Positions 24,482 to 35,245 of a stretch of 64,000 nucleotides of DNA are shown piece by piece (the first letter of the stretch is position 1; the number at the start of each line of letters is the position of its first letter). Location of the stretch: NCBI GenBank assembly GCA_015179025.1, contig WHUX01000138.1:79752-143751 (forward strand), read 5' to 3'. This stretch comes from Terfezia claveryi (taxonomy: Eukaryota > Ascomycota > Pezizomycetes > Pezizales > Pezizaceae). The notes under the pieces were generated by a model. The model saw only the letters and a program-made list of their open reading frames with translations, was not told the origin of the DNA and made no database searches. Position numbers and translations under genes: made by a program.

Positions 24482-24574
24482 AGACAGATTCTATAAGAAA
24501 GCTATTTACACTATGTTGGAGAGAGCTTGCAAGATAACTTACTATATATGCTATAATAGAGGCTGTGATTGAGC

Positions 24575-24660
24575 GTGGAGGCATAGTGGAGGCGAGTGTA
24601 GAGGCAAGTGTGGAGGCAAGTGTGGAGGCGAGTGTGGAGGCGAGTGTGGAGAGAGTGGGA
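24575..24660. repeat. 12-bp minisatellite GTGGAGGCGAGT
   Basis: About six units of GTGGAGGC(G/A)AGT. Being a multiple of three, it opens a spurious EASV repeat peptide on the plus strand. Confidence 0.8.
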
Positions 24661-24740
24661 GCGTGTGTGGAGCGACAAAGAACAATGAAAAAACTGCTAA
24701 AACCTATGCTTATGTTCTCAATCCTAGTAGTAGCGCGAAA

Positions 24741-24835
24741 TTTTAATCCAAGAAGTTACCAAATTTATTAAACCAAGAAGCCACCAAATTTATTAAGCCG
24801 AGAAGTCACCAAATTTATTAAGCCAAGAAGTCACA
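24741..24835. repeat. 25-bp minisatellite
   Basis: Three and a half units of ACCAAATTTATTAAGCC(A/G)AGAAGTC, 25 bp each, ending directly at a T-tract (24836-24845). Confidence 0.85.
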
Positions 24836-24985
24836 TTTTTTTTTTGAACCGTCCATATCTAGCTATGCTAGAGGAAAATCCGTTTTTAGCCCTTTATGGA
24901 GCTACTGGGAATCAAATACAGGCTCTGACCGTGCTGGTTGAAAGGGCCAGGCCCTACCAACAAAACCAGAAACCCATAGGGATAC
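24836..24985 (-). mobile_element. Possible tRNA-derived SINE
   Basis: Read on the minus strand this has a tRNA-like head and ends in an A-tract (T-run at 24836-24845 on the plus strand). A box-A-like TGGTTTTGTTGG lies at 24957-24968 (minus) and a box-B-like TATTTGATTCC at 24908-24918 (minus), about 50 bp apart, as in tRNA-derived promoters. A short anticodon-arm-like pairing (CTGG/CCAG) lies between. Target duplications were not found and no second copy is in the window, so this is tentative. Confidence 0.3.
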
Positions 24986-25500
24986 CAATAAAATTTGATT
25001 AGGATTTTAAACCCAACCTTGCATTCACAGATCAGCATGGTCCCAAGTGCAAGCGGGCATGTATGTTAGTTTAAACCCCATTCATACTCTTGAAATTACT
25101 CTATAAATCCGCATTACTACAAATGCAATAGCTTGACATTGAGCTACACAGCTTATTCCTGCTTTGTCTAGTTGTGCACAGGGTGCACGTGCTGGAACAT
25201 TTATCTCAGTAGCCTCAGTATATTATAGATGCAAACAATATCAAAAAGACAAATTACTATTATAATACTTACAGGTATATAGTAATATAAGAAAGATTTT
25301 ACTAATATAGATAAAAATATATCTCTACTATAGTTACAGCAATTACTCTTAGCCATCTTTCTTTTCATACTACTAGAAAATAAGTACTATAGATACTAAT
25401 TCTAAATTAAGTAAATAAATATAAGAGACAAGCATACCTTTAAGGTATGAACTTTTATACTTAATTACTTGCCTAATATTATAGTTTAGTAGTTAATCAA
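24986..25500. other. AT-rich spacer, no gene
   Basis: Mixed then strongly AT-rich sequence (from about 25200) with no frame, repeat or RNA I can support. It ends at the TA that flanks the inverted-repeat element. Confidence 0.5.
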
Positions 25501-25502
25501 TA

Positions 25503-26060
25503 CCCTTGCAAGCCTACTAGTGAGCAGCCACCGTCTAGTGCACACCCCTGCAAAACCCCCTGCAATAGCGTCTCCAGCCACAACTCGTGAGATATCATGA
25601 GCATAGTGATTCTGACTAAATACATATCTATGAAAATGAGTACGCTCTATAACATGGTTATGCTCACATCCCACCAAGATCAACTGAAAACCCAATATTC
25701 CCCTTTCCAACATGACCTTCCCAAAGACCCACCCCCACCCTCTCAACCACTCATATAGGCCAAGTACCTAGTGGGTGAGCCTATGACAACTAGAAGGTCA
25801 TTTTCTGGTATCTATATTCATGTCATAACAGCCTCTAGGGCAGCAGCCGCCAATATAACCAAAATTTATACAATCTACAACAGCGCTCCAAAATAAACTA
25901 TTTTCAGAATTAACTAACTTACTTTATATATGCTAGTCTGAACTCTCCACCTTCCCCTTCTGCAACCTGCCCCTCTACAGCATTCTCAATCACTACGGAG
26001 AGGTCCCCAATTGCTCTAAAAGCTCCAATAGCTCCAATACTGCCTCCCTTCAAGAACTAT
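25503..26060 (+). repeat. Left terminal inverted repeat
   Basis: Matches 26765-27309 in reverse complement, from the tip CCCTTGCAAGCC through GTGAGCAGCCACCGTCTAGT and the TCATAACAGCCTCTAGGGCA segment to GAGAGG near 26000. The ORF seen on the minus strand at 25486-25746 is inside this arm and is not matched by an open frame in the other arm, so I do not call it a gene. Confidence 0.8.
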
Positions 26061-26764
26061 CCTCCTAACAGCTACTCCCTCTACCTATACACCAAATATT
26101 GTACAAATAGGCCTATAACAACTAGGAGACCTATGCCTAGCATCTACCTCCAGCACTGAAGGTGGAGTGTGCAAAATGGTAACAATGGAAGGCCTCAATT
26201 CGGGGTACTAATCTCCCAAATAAGCAATTCCGAGAGCTATTATCCAATTAACCAAATACACCTTATTTATGCCCTCCTAGATCTGCCTGATCCGAACTCT
26301 CCTCCAGAGCTTTAGCACCCTCATAGGGGTCTCTAATACTAGTAGCTCTAGAACTCCAATACCTCCCCCCTAATTCTGGGCTCCAATAGCCGCTTTTATC
26401 ATCTTTCTCGAGGCATTTTTGCAACCCACCCAAGCATTCCTAATACCAACGCAGAACAGTTGGTAGAGCACTAAGTTAAATACCCGGTTGAGTACTATAT
26501 AGGTTGGCACTAGGCTGAACACTAGGTTGGACGCTAGATTGGGCGCTGCCTATATAGTCCGGTTGGAACAAGAATGCTATAGTGGATACTAGCTAGATAG
26601 TAGGTCAGGCACACTAGGCTGACGTTAGACTAATGCTCGATTAATCAGACTATGCTCGCCTACTGGCGGGTACTTAGATATTGGGAAATATCGATGATAG
26701 GGAACAAATGGTTGAAATGAGGGGGTTGCAACAACCTCAGAAACCCCCCAATTACAAGCGACCC

Positions 26765-27309
26765 ATGAAGGCTAAAGAGGGGGTATTGGAGCTTTTAGAG
26801 CTATTGGAGGCCTCTCCGTAGTAATTGAGAATGCTGCGAAGTGGTGGTTATAGAAGGGGGAAAGGCTAGGGTCCAGGATAGTATAGATAGAGCAAATTTA
26901 GTAAATTCTTAAAATAGCTCGTTTTGGGTTTTTTTGATTGCATACCATTCTATCATATTCAAGGCTGCTGCCCTAGAGGCTATTTTGACATGAATATAGA
27001 TACCAGGAAATGACCTTCTAGTCGTCATTGGCTCACCAGCTGAGTACCTGGCCTATACGGGTGGTTGAGGGGGTGGGGGTAGGTCTTCGGGGAGGCCATA
27101 TTGGAAGGGGGGGATATTGGGTTTTCACTTGATGTTGGTGGGATGTGAGCATAACCATATTGTAGAGCGAACTCGTTTCTATAGATATGTATTTAGCCAG
27201 AATCACTAGGCTCCTGATATATCATGAGTTGTAGCTAGAGACGCTGTTGCAGGGGTTTTTGCAGGGGTGTGCACTAGACGGTGGCTGCTCACTAGTAGGC
27301 TTGCAAGGG
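26765..27309 (-). repeat. Right terminal inverted repeat
   Basis: Reverse complement of the left repeat, ending GGCTTGCAAGGG before the flanking TA. It differs from the left arm at many scattered sites. Confidence 0.8.
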
Positions 27310-27311
27310 TA

Positions 27312-29856
27312 TAATGTTAGTATATATGATTTCGACTTTAATAACCTTATCTAATTAAGCTATTATACTAAATAGATATAAATTGTATTTTTATTATTTA
27401 TTAAGAACTATACTTTTAGAAGCTACAAGTAGCTTTACAGCTATTGTAGTTGAAAATTATGAGATCTTAAAACCCTAAGATCCTTTAGGAGAAAATAATT
27501 AGATATTATTATAATCTTATAGCTAAACTTTTTAGATAGTATCTATATTGCTTTTCCTACTATTTAAAGCTAATTACTATATTTATAATAATAAAAGTAC
27601 ATACTTTTTTGAGTAAAATAAAAACTCTAGAGCTTACAAAAGAGAAAGTATTTAGTAAGATGGTCAAAGAAAAGGAGAAGAAATCTACTTATATTCTGTT
27701 ATATAAAATTCAAATTATTTGTTGAAAGAATATACCTTCAAGGAATATAGAAGCTAAATAGTAGAAGCTCTACTAGTAATAAAAAGCTTAAAATTAGAGA
27801 TAGTAGTAAGGATAGAGTATAGAATTAGAAAAAAAAAAGTTTAAATAAAAGAACAGTAAGAAAATATTAGCTTCATAGAAGGTTTTTCTTTACAGCCTAG
27901 CTATTTCAATGTCTATATTTTCTATATTAGCTGTTTGGAGTAAGCCAGTGATTTAGGTAATATTATTAGAATACAGGTATTTGGAGAGTTATTAGCTAGT
28001 GAAGGCAAGATCACATAGCTCAGGCCTAACTATATATATGGGTGTAAGGTAAATTTAGAATTAGACTTCAAACTTAGAATTTAGAATATTTTGCAAAGAG
28101 CTAAAATACTAGATATACGATATATATATATACATAGAAAAAAGGCTTTGTCAGCCTTCTAATTTACCAAATTATAATATATTACATATTCAACAACAAT
28201 TCATATACCCACTACTCTTATCTGCCTTACATAATAATATTAGCCTAATAACTATAAATTTTAGTAAATAATAAATTTATAGATTAATATTTATATATTC
28301 TATATCAAATAACTAGTAAATAGTATTAATTAAGTAGTTAATAGTATTAATCAGCTAGTTAATAGAGGAAATAAGGTTTATTACTATCATCTAGTAAAAT
28401 AAGCTAGGTACTACTAATAAAACTAACTTTATAAACTTCTAATATTACCTAGATTGCAACTAAACTATAAAAAGATACATAATAGTAATAAACAATTTGA
28501 ACTACACTAAATTAAGCTGTATATGTTATTTATTATTATTTGTAACTAGAGTTAAAATAGAAGTATTAAACTACTTTTTTACTAAAGTAATAATTTCTAA
28601 AATTATTTGTATAATATTTAGAGATTTATTTATTAAGAAATATATTTTATCTATTTAGTAAAATATTAATTAAAGTAATATAATATTATAAGTTACTATT
28701 GAAGAGTAAAGATTACTTTTTACATAGATTATTATAGAGAAGCTCAAAGAGCTAAATAAATCTAGGTTCAGAAAAGCTTTAAGGAACTTTATTTATATAT
28801 TTTACTATTATATAGAACTTATATATAAATTATGTAGACTTTAAATATATTAAAAAGCTATCTATATATACCTAATTAGTTACTTTACTCGAATGTCTTA
28901 ATAAGTAATACTAGAGGATAAATAAGAATTAAAACTATATTTTACATTATTTAGTAGCTAGTTCTATATATATAAATTTAAGATCCCTGTTAGAGGTTAT
29001 TTTAGTAGTTTAATTAGAGCTAAATCTATAAACTTTATAAAAGTTATTAGTAAAAGAAGAATTATCTTTATATTAAGTAATAAATAAGAGATTTCTTTTA
29101 AACTCTACAATATATATAGGAGAATATATAGTATTATAAACTATAATCCTATTATTTAATACTATAATAAAATATTCTTTTAACTTTAATTTATTTTATA
29201 ATAAGAATAAATAATTAATAAAAAGAATATAAAGAATAAAATTAAGTTAAATAATATTATGAGTATTATTAAAGAAGATATAGTTTTATAAAACTATATC
29301 TAATTTTTTTATAAATAGAGTACTATCTTCTTCTATATTTATAGTTCTATAACTTTATTTAATCTTTTCAAAATTCTTTATGTCAAATATTATATGAGAG
29401 AAAATCTATATATTAAGTTTCTAGATATATAAGATACTAATATCAAGTTAATTTATATCTATTAACTATAATAAATCTATAGAAATAAGTATATAATTAA
29501 AAGGATTTTATTAGTTAGAAGAGTTCTATTAGTAAATAAAAGGACCTTAATTAATAGCTTTCTCCTTTTATTATTGCTACTTATACTTTAACTTTATATA
29601 TACTTACCAAATATAGCCAACAAAAATACTACTATACATTTTATAATAAGAGTATATTTTAGTAGAATTAAAGATTTTATACTCTATAATTCTAGTAGAC
29701 TTGTATTTATTATTATTATTATAGTAGTTGTTATTTATTATTAAAGTTATATTTCTAACTTCTAGTTATTCTAACTAGTTGTTAAAGACTAAACCTAATA
29801 TTTAGTAAGTTACTTATATATAAGTTAGATTAGATTTGGTAGAAAAATTATTCACA
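27312..29856. other. Extremely AT-rich desert, probably RIP-decayed repeats
   Basis: About 2.5 kb dominated by A, T and TA steps, with stops in every frame and no ORF over 60 codons. Remnants of ordinary composition are almost absent. This is the expected end state of heavy C-to-T decay of transposons; I cannot recognise the original element. Confidence 0.6.
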
Positions 29857-30075
29857 TATCGCAGGTCTGGCAATACGCTCACCCATATCTACTGAACTTG
29901 CTTGGTCACCTGAAAAACCTGTAGAATATGTGTGATAAGTTAGCTACGCATGCAAACATCGCAGGCCTGGCAATACACTCACCTATATCTACTAAACTTG
30001 CTCGGTCACCTGAAGAACCTTTAGAACCTGTGAAATAAGTTAGCTATTCGTTCACACGTCAGAGGCCTGGCAAGC
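29857..30075. repeat. 100-bp tandem repeat related to the inverted-repeat satellite
   Basis: Units begin GCAGGTCTGG at 29861, GCAGGCCTGG at 29961 and AGAGGCCTGG at 30061, so the period is exactly 100 bp. Shared words with the 5494-5700 array include GGCCTGGCAAT, CTCACC, CTGAACTTGC and GAAGAACC in the same order, so the two arrays are one dispersed satellite family. Confidence 0.75.
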
Positions 30076-30114
30076 TCTGTCCCTTGGAGTAGCGCACGTG
30101 TTAATTAGGGGTAC

Positions 30115-30760
30115 AGAGTCACATATACCTTGCAATAAATACATTCCTTAATTGTAGAGCTCTCCTCAAAGCCTTAAAATCACTATTCCATCTTATGGGA
30201 TTAGCTACAATCAGTTGGAAAGCCTTTTCCTCTGGCTGAGCTTCTTGAGAGATTTGTATCAAACTTTACTTGCCATTGAGGTGTCCAACAAATACAGGTG
30301 ATAATATTTCGAAGTTTTCCATAAGGTCCACGCTTGCACCATGAGGTTGCCACATTTTCGAGATCTGCTGAATCTGACTTGCCTTCTTCTATAAACTCGT
30401 ATCCATAAAGAAATGCCTTAACAATTAAATTAATAACATGACCAATACGTCTTAATCTGCTTTCTTTCACATTGAAATCAATATTAAGTTCCTTTAACTT
30501 AAGTAAAAGAAAAGATAAAGCTGTATTATTATTAGTTGCATTATCCAATATAAAATAACCTATCTTTATAGTAAGAGAATATTCTTCTAGCAATGCTAGT
30601 ATAATCTGACTTTGATTTTCCCCTGTATGAGCTCCATGAATATAGTGAAGTCCTAATAATCTACGACATGCTTTTCCTTTTAAATTTATACAATATACAA
30701 CAAGTCCAAGAAAAGCTAAATGATTAAGAGATGACTATAAATCAAATGTAAAATGGATAA
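30115..30760 (-). pseudogene. hAT-family transposase fragment
   Basis: Cut-and-paste transposase remnant. On the minus strand from about 30760: a segment with FTFDL followed by TAG where Trp is expected, LAFLGLVVY, LLGLHYIHGAHTGEN, then an uninterrupted 130 codons (30593-30201) with GYFILDNATNNNTAL and RLRRIGHVINLIVKAFL, and finally, after a frame break, IRWNSDFKALRRALQLR near 30180-30130. This D..N-A-T-N, R(C/I)xxHxxNL and RWNS order is characteristic of fungal hAT elements. The N-terminal BED part and the C-terminal dimerisation domain are missing; the end abuts the 100-bp satellite. Confidence 0.82.
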
Positions 30761-31771
30761 TATATAGAGATTCTAAAAGTAAAATCAATACCTATTTTTG
30801 TTTGTTAAATAATTAAATTTATTTAAAAATTGTACTACTAGTTTACTTTTTTCTAACTTATAAAATAGGAGATATAAGATACCTACTTAATAAATAAATA
30901 AGAAAGCTATATCTTTATAAAATATATTTTTCAAATACTTATAAATAAAATAAGGTAATATATATTTAGAAACTTTCTTAAAAATTAGGTTATAAATAAC
31001 CTAAATAAGAATAAAAAGCAAATAATTTAATAATATTAAATATCTTATTAGCTCTTTAGTAAAAGTATTAGATAGAAGAACTATAGTAGTAATAATAATA
31101 TTATATATATTTATTACTTTAAAGATTATAATAACTTAAGAAGTTTAGTTTTATAGTTTTATTACTTTTTTAAGTATTTAATATTACTAAGTTTTATCTC
31201 AACTAAATAAAAGTTCTTTAATAATACAAATAAACATAGTAATTATATTATAGGTATTTCTAGTATTGTAGGTACAGCTATGTTATTAGCTCTTCTACTT
31301 ACTTTATTCAATATTATCTTAGTTAATTGAGATAAATATCTATTAATATACCTAATCTAGGCTTATAACCTTCTAAAGTAAGACCTTTCATATAGTAATA
31401 TTAACAATAAATAGATAAATAAATATTTAATAAAAGAATACTTTACCTAACATATATAAATATATATATCTATAAAATTGTATAAATATAGGATGTAAAT
31501 ATATAGTACAAATATATAAGAAAGAATATAAATATAAGATATTCTATTATATAAGTATATATAAGTATATTAGATTTCTTCTAACTCTCAACCTCTATAT
31601 ATATAAAGGGATAATACAAACAGCAAGTAAGTATTGCGAGAAAGCAGGTACGTGCTGGAGTTACGTGAGGTTACGTGAGTGGCATCTCGCTATAATATCA
31701 GTATATGCATGAGTGGCATATCGCCACAATGACATATATTGGATTAGCTCACGTGCTTTTCAATAGCAGAT
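30761..31771. other. AT-rich desert, no gene
   Basis: Mostly A/T sequence to about 31600, possibly including the decayed N-terminal part of the hAT gene. From about 31610 GC content rises; 31655-31760 has repeated GGTTACGTGAG and GAGTGGCAT(C/A)TCGC words just upstream of the following ORF. Confidence 0.5.
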
Positions 31772-33175
31772 ATGACTCATCCCAAGATCCTCTGTAGCTA
31801 TGCGATGGAAGAAACTCCAGTTGTGTTTACTAAGCATCTAGGAAGCATGAATGGCACGTGCCTGAAGCCGCTTTGGAGCAAACAACCCTCTCTAAGGATA
31901 CTTGTTCAACTGGCTTTTTGCCTTTACACAACTCCCCGCTGTTCGAGACTGCAATCGATATTCGATAGCCCTCATCCAGCCCTCAGCTCGATGGACACCC
32001 AATATCCCAGCCTTATGACCTCCCAACGCCTTCGTCCATCGGAATCAGCAACCTCATCATCTTCATTATGCTCGTCCATACCTATCAATACCAACAAGCT
32101 GGGTAACGCCCCCTTCGTGCCGACCGTCAATCTCAATGACGAATACGTTCTCTGGCTCTCCTTCATCAACCCCAGCACCAGCACTGTTAGCAGCCCCCCC
32201 GTGGTTCTTGCATACCGCCCCGCTTGGCTACAACTCATACCTCGTGGTACCCCTGTCTCGTCGGTCGTAACTATCTCCTTGTCTTTATTTCCGCTGGACC
32301 TGTTTAACTTTACTGAACGCTTGTCCGAGATGTTTGGCATCCCCATTCATAAATATACATCCGTGGAGCTACTTCGCGGTGGATCTAGAATATATATTTG
32401 CTCTGTGAGGGAGCTCATTAGTGAGTTTCAGCGAATTTGGTGGAGCAGAGCCACATTTGGCGGGAATGGGACTGGCGCAGTTGAAGTGGGGGCAGCTCAA
32501 TATCCAGATATCAAGAATAGCTGCAGAAATACAGACACTGTTGGCAAGGAAACAAGCGAGCGCATGGGGCAAGAACAGGGAGGCCCGTTTGGGTTCACGG
32601 GACAGATTGTGTACATGGTTCGACAGGCAGGTGCAGCCTCTGCCATACTACCACAGGTAGATGGGGGCATGGACTCTCCAGTGGTAACTTCTGCTGCTCG
32701 TGAACTGGGTCTGACAGGCCCACCAACCTACACACCTGGAGTTACTTGGTCAAATACTGCGCTACAACGCAGGAGGGCCTACATTGATATCAGGCTATGC
32801 TGTTCCGCTACACAGTCTTCAAGCCCGAAACCACCACTATTGGCGCAATCTACCCCAATCCGGGCTGAGCTGCCAATCACCAATATATCAACATCCGATT
32901 TAGGTCCATCTGGCCACTCAGGCCACTGGACTAGAAATTCCCTTGAGATATTAATCCGGAACGAAATCGATGAAATTGGGGCAGGGCTTATGATAGAGAA
33001 ATTGGTCATTACATTCAGAGGGAAGGAGGTTGATGATTGTGTCCTGGGCAGACTATATAACAACCTCGTGGGGAGTATTTCAGCGGATCGGAGTGGAGAG
33101 CAGGAACAGGGGACAGAGGATGAGCTGGCGGAGGTGATCTTGGCATTCGAGGCATTCGTGATGTGCAGCTGGTAG
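31772..33175 (+). CDS. Hypothetical protein, 467 codons; possible host gene
   Basis: I do not recognise this protein. The frame runs from ATG 31772 to TAG 33173-33175 without a stop, in a sharply bounded block of near 50% GC between AT-rich deserts. A later ATG at 31991 is an alternative start. The N-terminal third is Ser/Thr/Pro-rich; a more ordered stretch follows (about residues 110-210, with NDEYVLWLSF and LFNFTERLSEMFGIPI); the last 80 residues are charged (RNEIDEIGAGLMIEKLV). No signal peptide or membrane segment is evident. The middle (32421-32660) is also open in another frame with a helical-looking sequence, and a GTGAGT at 32420 could be a splice donor, so the gene may have introns. 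Such a long open frame is very unlikely by chance and shows no RIP stops. Confidence 0.5.
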   Translation: MTHPKILCSYAMEETPVVFTKHLGSMNGTCLKPLWSKQPSLRILVQLAFCLYTTPRCSRLQSIFDSPHPALSSMDTQYPSLMTSQRLRPSESATSSSSLCSSIPINTNKLGNAPFVPTVNLNDEYVLWLSFINPSTSTVSSPPVVLAYRPAWLQLIPRGTPVSSVVTISLSLFPLDLFNFTERLSEMFGIPIHKYTSVELLRGGSRIYICSVRELISEFQRIWWSRATFGGNGTGAVEVGAAQYPDIKNSCRNTDTVGKETSERMGQEQGGPFGFTGQIVYMVRQAGAASAILPQVDGGMDSPVVTSAARELGLTGPPTYTPGVTWSNTALQRRRAYIDIRLCCSATQSSSPKPPLLAQSTPIRAELPITNISTSDLGPSGHSGHWTRNSLEILIRNEIDEIGAGLMIEKLVITFRGKEVDDCVLGRLYNNLVGSISADRSGEQEQGTEDELAEVILAFEAFVMCSW

Positions 33176-33744
33176 GTTGTAGCTGTTTAGAGCAAGAATA
33201 AGAGTTAGCTGGAGTGAAATATATGGCGGGATAGTAGCTGAAGTAAATTGATTTAATAACCATGTGGAGAGATTCTTAATCATTAGCAGCAACAAAAGCC
33301 TTACAATAAATAAGGTATTTCTCTACTATATCTAGTTTAGTTAGTATAAGCTTTAACAATTACTGCTATTGAATTCTAATAAAAGAACTATGAAAAAGAA
33401 TATAAATTATTAGCTAATATTTATAAATAAGTAGTAAATAACAAAGTAAAAGAAAACTATCTTCTGCTTAAGAATAGAAAGTAGAAAAAGTTAGTACTAA
33501 AAAATAAAAAGAAATATAGTAATAAAAGTATTAAATATATTAAATAGATTAAAATTATGATAAATAAAAACTAAATATGCAAAAAGGATTAGATAAATAG
33601 TATTTAAAAAGTTAAAAAAGTATAAAAGTAATAAAATAGCTTAAATAATTAAAATTATAATGTAAGTATTATTAGTTGGAAGATAGTTTATATGAAGATA
33701 ATTAAAATAGTAGCTATATAAAGTTTAGAGCAAAACTAAAAAGG
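33176..33744. other. AT-rich spacer, no gene
   Basis: A/T-dominated sequence with stops in all frames. It probably includes decayed upstream parts of the element A relic that becomes recognisable at about 33745. Confidence 0.5.
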
Positions 33745-34773
33745 CTAGAGAAATTAGCTAACAAGACCACAATTTAGCTATTGAACTAGACCATACTCTA
33801 TTGCTAGATATTATTAAAGCAACTAAACTAGTAGTAGAGAATCCTATTTAGACTAAACTTGACTTAGCTGATAGATTTTTTAATATTAGAAATAATAAAG
33901 AATCTGAGTAATACTTTATCTTTTTATGTTATATGGGATATTTTGGAAGTAAAGTTATAGAACAAAGAGATCATAACATACTAGCTACTATGGTTTGTAT
34001 TATGCATGAAATCTTCAAGCACATAGTCTATAAAAATTTAATCATCTATATTAATAATATTATGATATTCTCAAAAACATATGAAAAATATTTATATTTA
34101 TAAAAGAAAGTACTTTAATATCTATAAGATAAGAAATTCTATGTTAAAGCAAGTAAATACTAGTTCTTTACTCTTAGATTGGAAATCTTAGGACATGTTT
34201 TAATATTAGATAGATTACATATAGACCTGAAAAAGAGGACTACTATATTAATATTCCTAACTTCTATACGAAAAAAGAATCTTAGAAAATTCCTCATAAT
34301 TTTTGAATATCTCAACAGATCTATTCCTGACTTAGCATTGTATGCAAGTACCTTGTTAGAACTATAAGGAGAAACGAAGAAACAGAAATGGATAGATACA
34401 CATAATATAGTATTAGAAAAACTTAAGAGGAAGATACAATTATGTAGAGAGAAGAAATATCTATAGTATTGAAATTTTGGACACTCTTATAAGGATTATA
34501 GGAAGTAATAAAATAAAGTACTTATAAGTACAGCTATATAAGATTTAACTATACCTATAGCTATCCAAAATAAAAACAATAAATATAAAATCAAGGAATA
34601 ACTCTTATTAAAATAGATACTAGATTTTAGCAGAGTATTTGTTAAGGCTAAAGAATATCTTTTACTAGCTTTAATTAATTTCTAAATGAAGAGAGGAGAC
34701 TTAATCAACTCTTAATTTCTATATCTATATAAAATATTAACTAAAAGTATTGAGAAGAAATCATTAAGTATAG
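33745..34773 (+). pseudogene. RIP-decayed, permuted relic of element A pol and gag
   Basis: 33745-34427 aligns with the RT region of A1 (about 15190-15870), for example TTTTTTAATATTAGAAATAA at 33877 matches 15316. 34430-34773 aligns with the zinc-knuckle and protease start of A1 (about 14185-14525), ending GAGAAGAAATCATTAAGTA in both. The order is therefore reversed relative to the intact element (RT first, then gag end). Almost every difference is G/C to A/T, and TAG/TAA stops are frequent. The right edge is cut by the family B LTR at 34774. Confidence 0.8.
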
Positions 34774-34986
34774 TGTAACGAGGGCTTAGAGGACAAGGTG
34801 ACCAAGGGGTACGCCGGGGCAAGGACAAGGCTAAAGTAACACACACGTAGGAACGTTACATGTATGACTAGAGGAGAGACTAGGACAGGGGCAAGGGCAA
34901 GGGCGAGAGAGGCAAAGGGCAAGAGATACGAGATATGTAGAGGCAGTTGCCCCATATGTCAAGGGAGGCAGCTATGCTGTAGAGTT
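34774..34986 (-). repeat. Truncated 3' LTR of B1
   Basis: Only the R/U5-side ~213 bp remain (TGTAACGAGGGC to about GTAGAGTT); the U3 half is missing, and the sequence passes directly into the polypurine-tract region (reverse of GAGCCTAAAGGGG near 34990-35008). Full family-B LTRs here are 497 to about 597 bp. Confidence 0.75.
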
Positions 34987-35245
34987 ATATCCCCTTTAGG
35001 CTCGGAGCCCCAGCGACGAAAAGCAAGGTGAAAAGGCAAGGCAAAAACAAACTAACAAACAAGGCAGATGTGTAACCAATAACCCATAACAGAACCCCAA
35101 TGCCAGGAGTACGTACCAACAATAACTACAACAATAATAACACTAATAACCAATTTCAGGACAACAAGAACATCATAGAACAAGGCGGGGCTTCTGGGGG
35201 TAACGCTGATAGAACAGGGCAACCAAGTCCTATGCATTTTCCAGA

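Larger units (their letters stand above)
25503..27309. mobile_element. Non-autonomous DNA element with long terminal inverted repeats, TA target duplication
   Basis: The ends are CCCTTGCAAGCCTACTAGTG and its reverse complement, flanked on both sides by TA (25501-25502 and 27310-27311), as for Tc1/mariner-type insertion. The inverted repeats extend inward about 550 bp (25503 to about 26060; about 26765 to 27309). Copies are diverged, mainly by transitions and small indels. The 0.7-kb centre has no transposase; it includes a diverged second copy of the inner arm segment (around 26270-26380 resembles 25935-26060) and short ACTAGGTTGGAC-like words at 26490-26560. It must be mobilised in trans if at all. 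Confidence 0.75.

Noticed and set aside
24212..24572. Gly/Ser-rich and Glu/Val-rich ORFs on the plus strand
   Set aside because: They are antisense shadows of the Thr/Ala/Pro low-complexity start of the minus-strand oxygenase-like gene.
25486..25746. 86-codon minus-strand ORF
   Set aside because: It lies in the terminal inverted repeat of the 25.5-27.3 kb element; the matching stretch in the other arm is not open in that frame.
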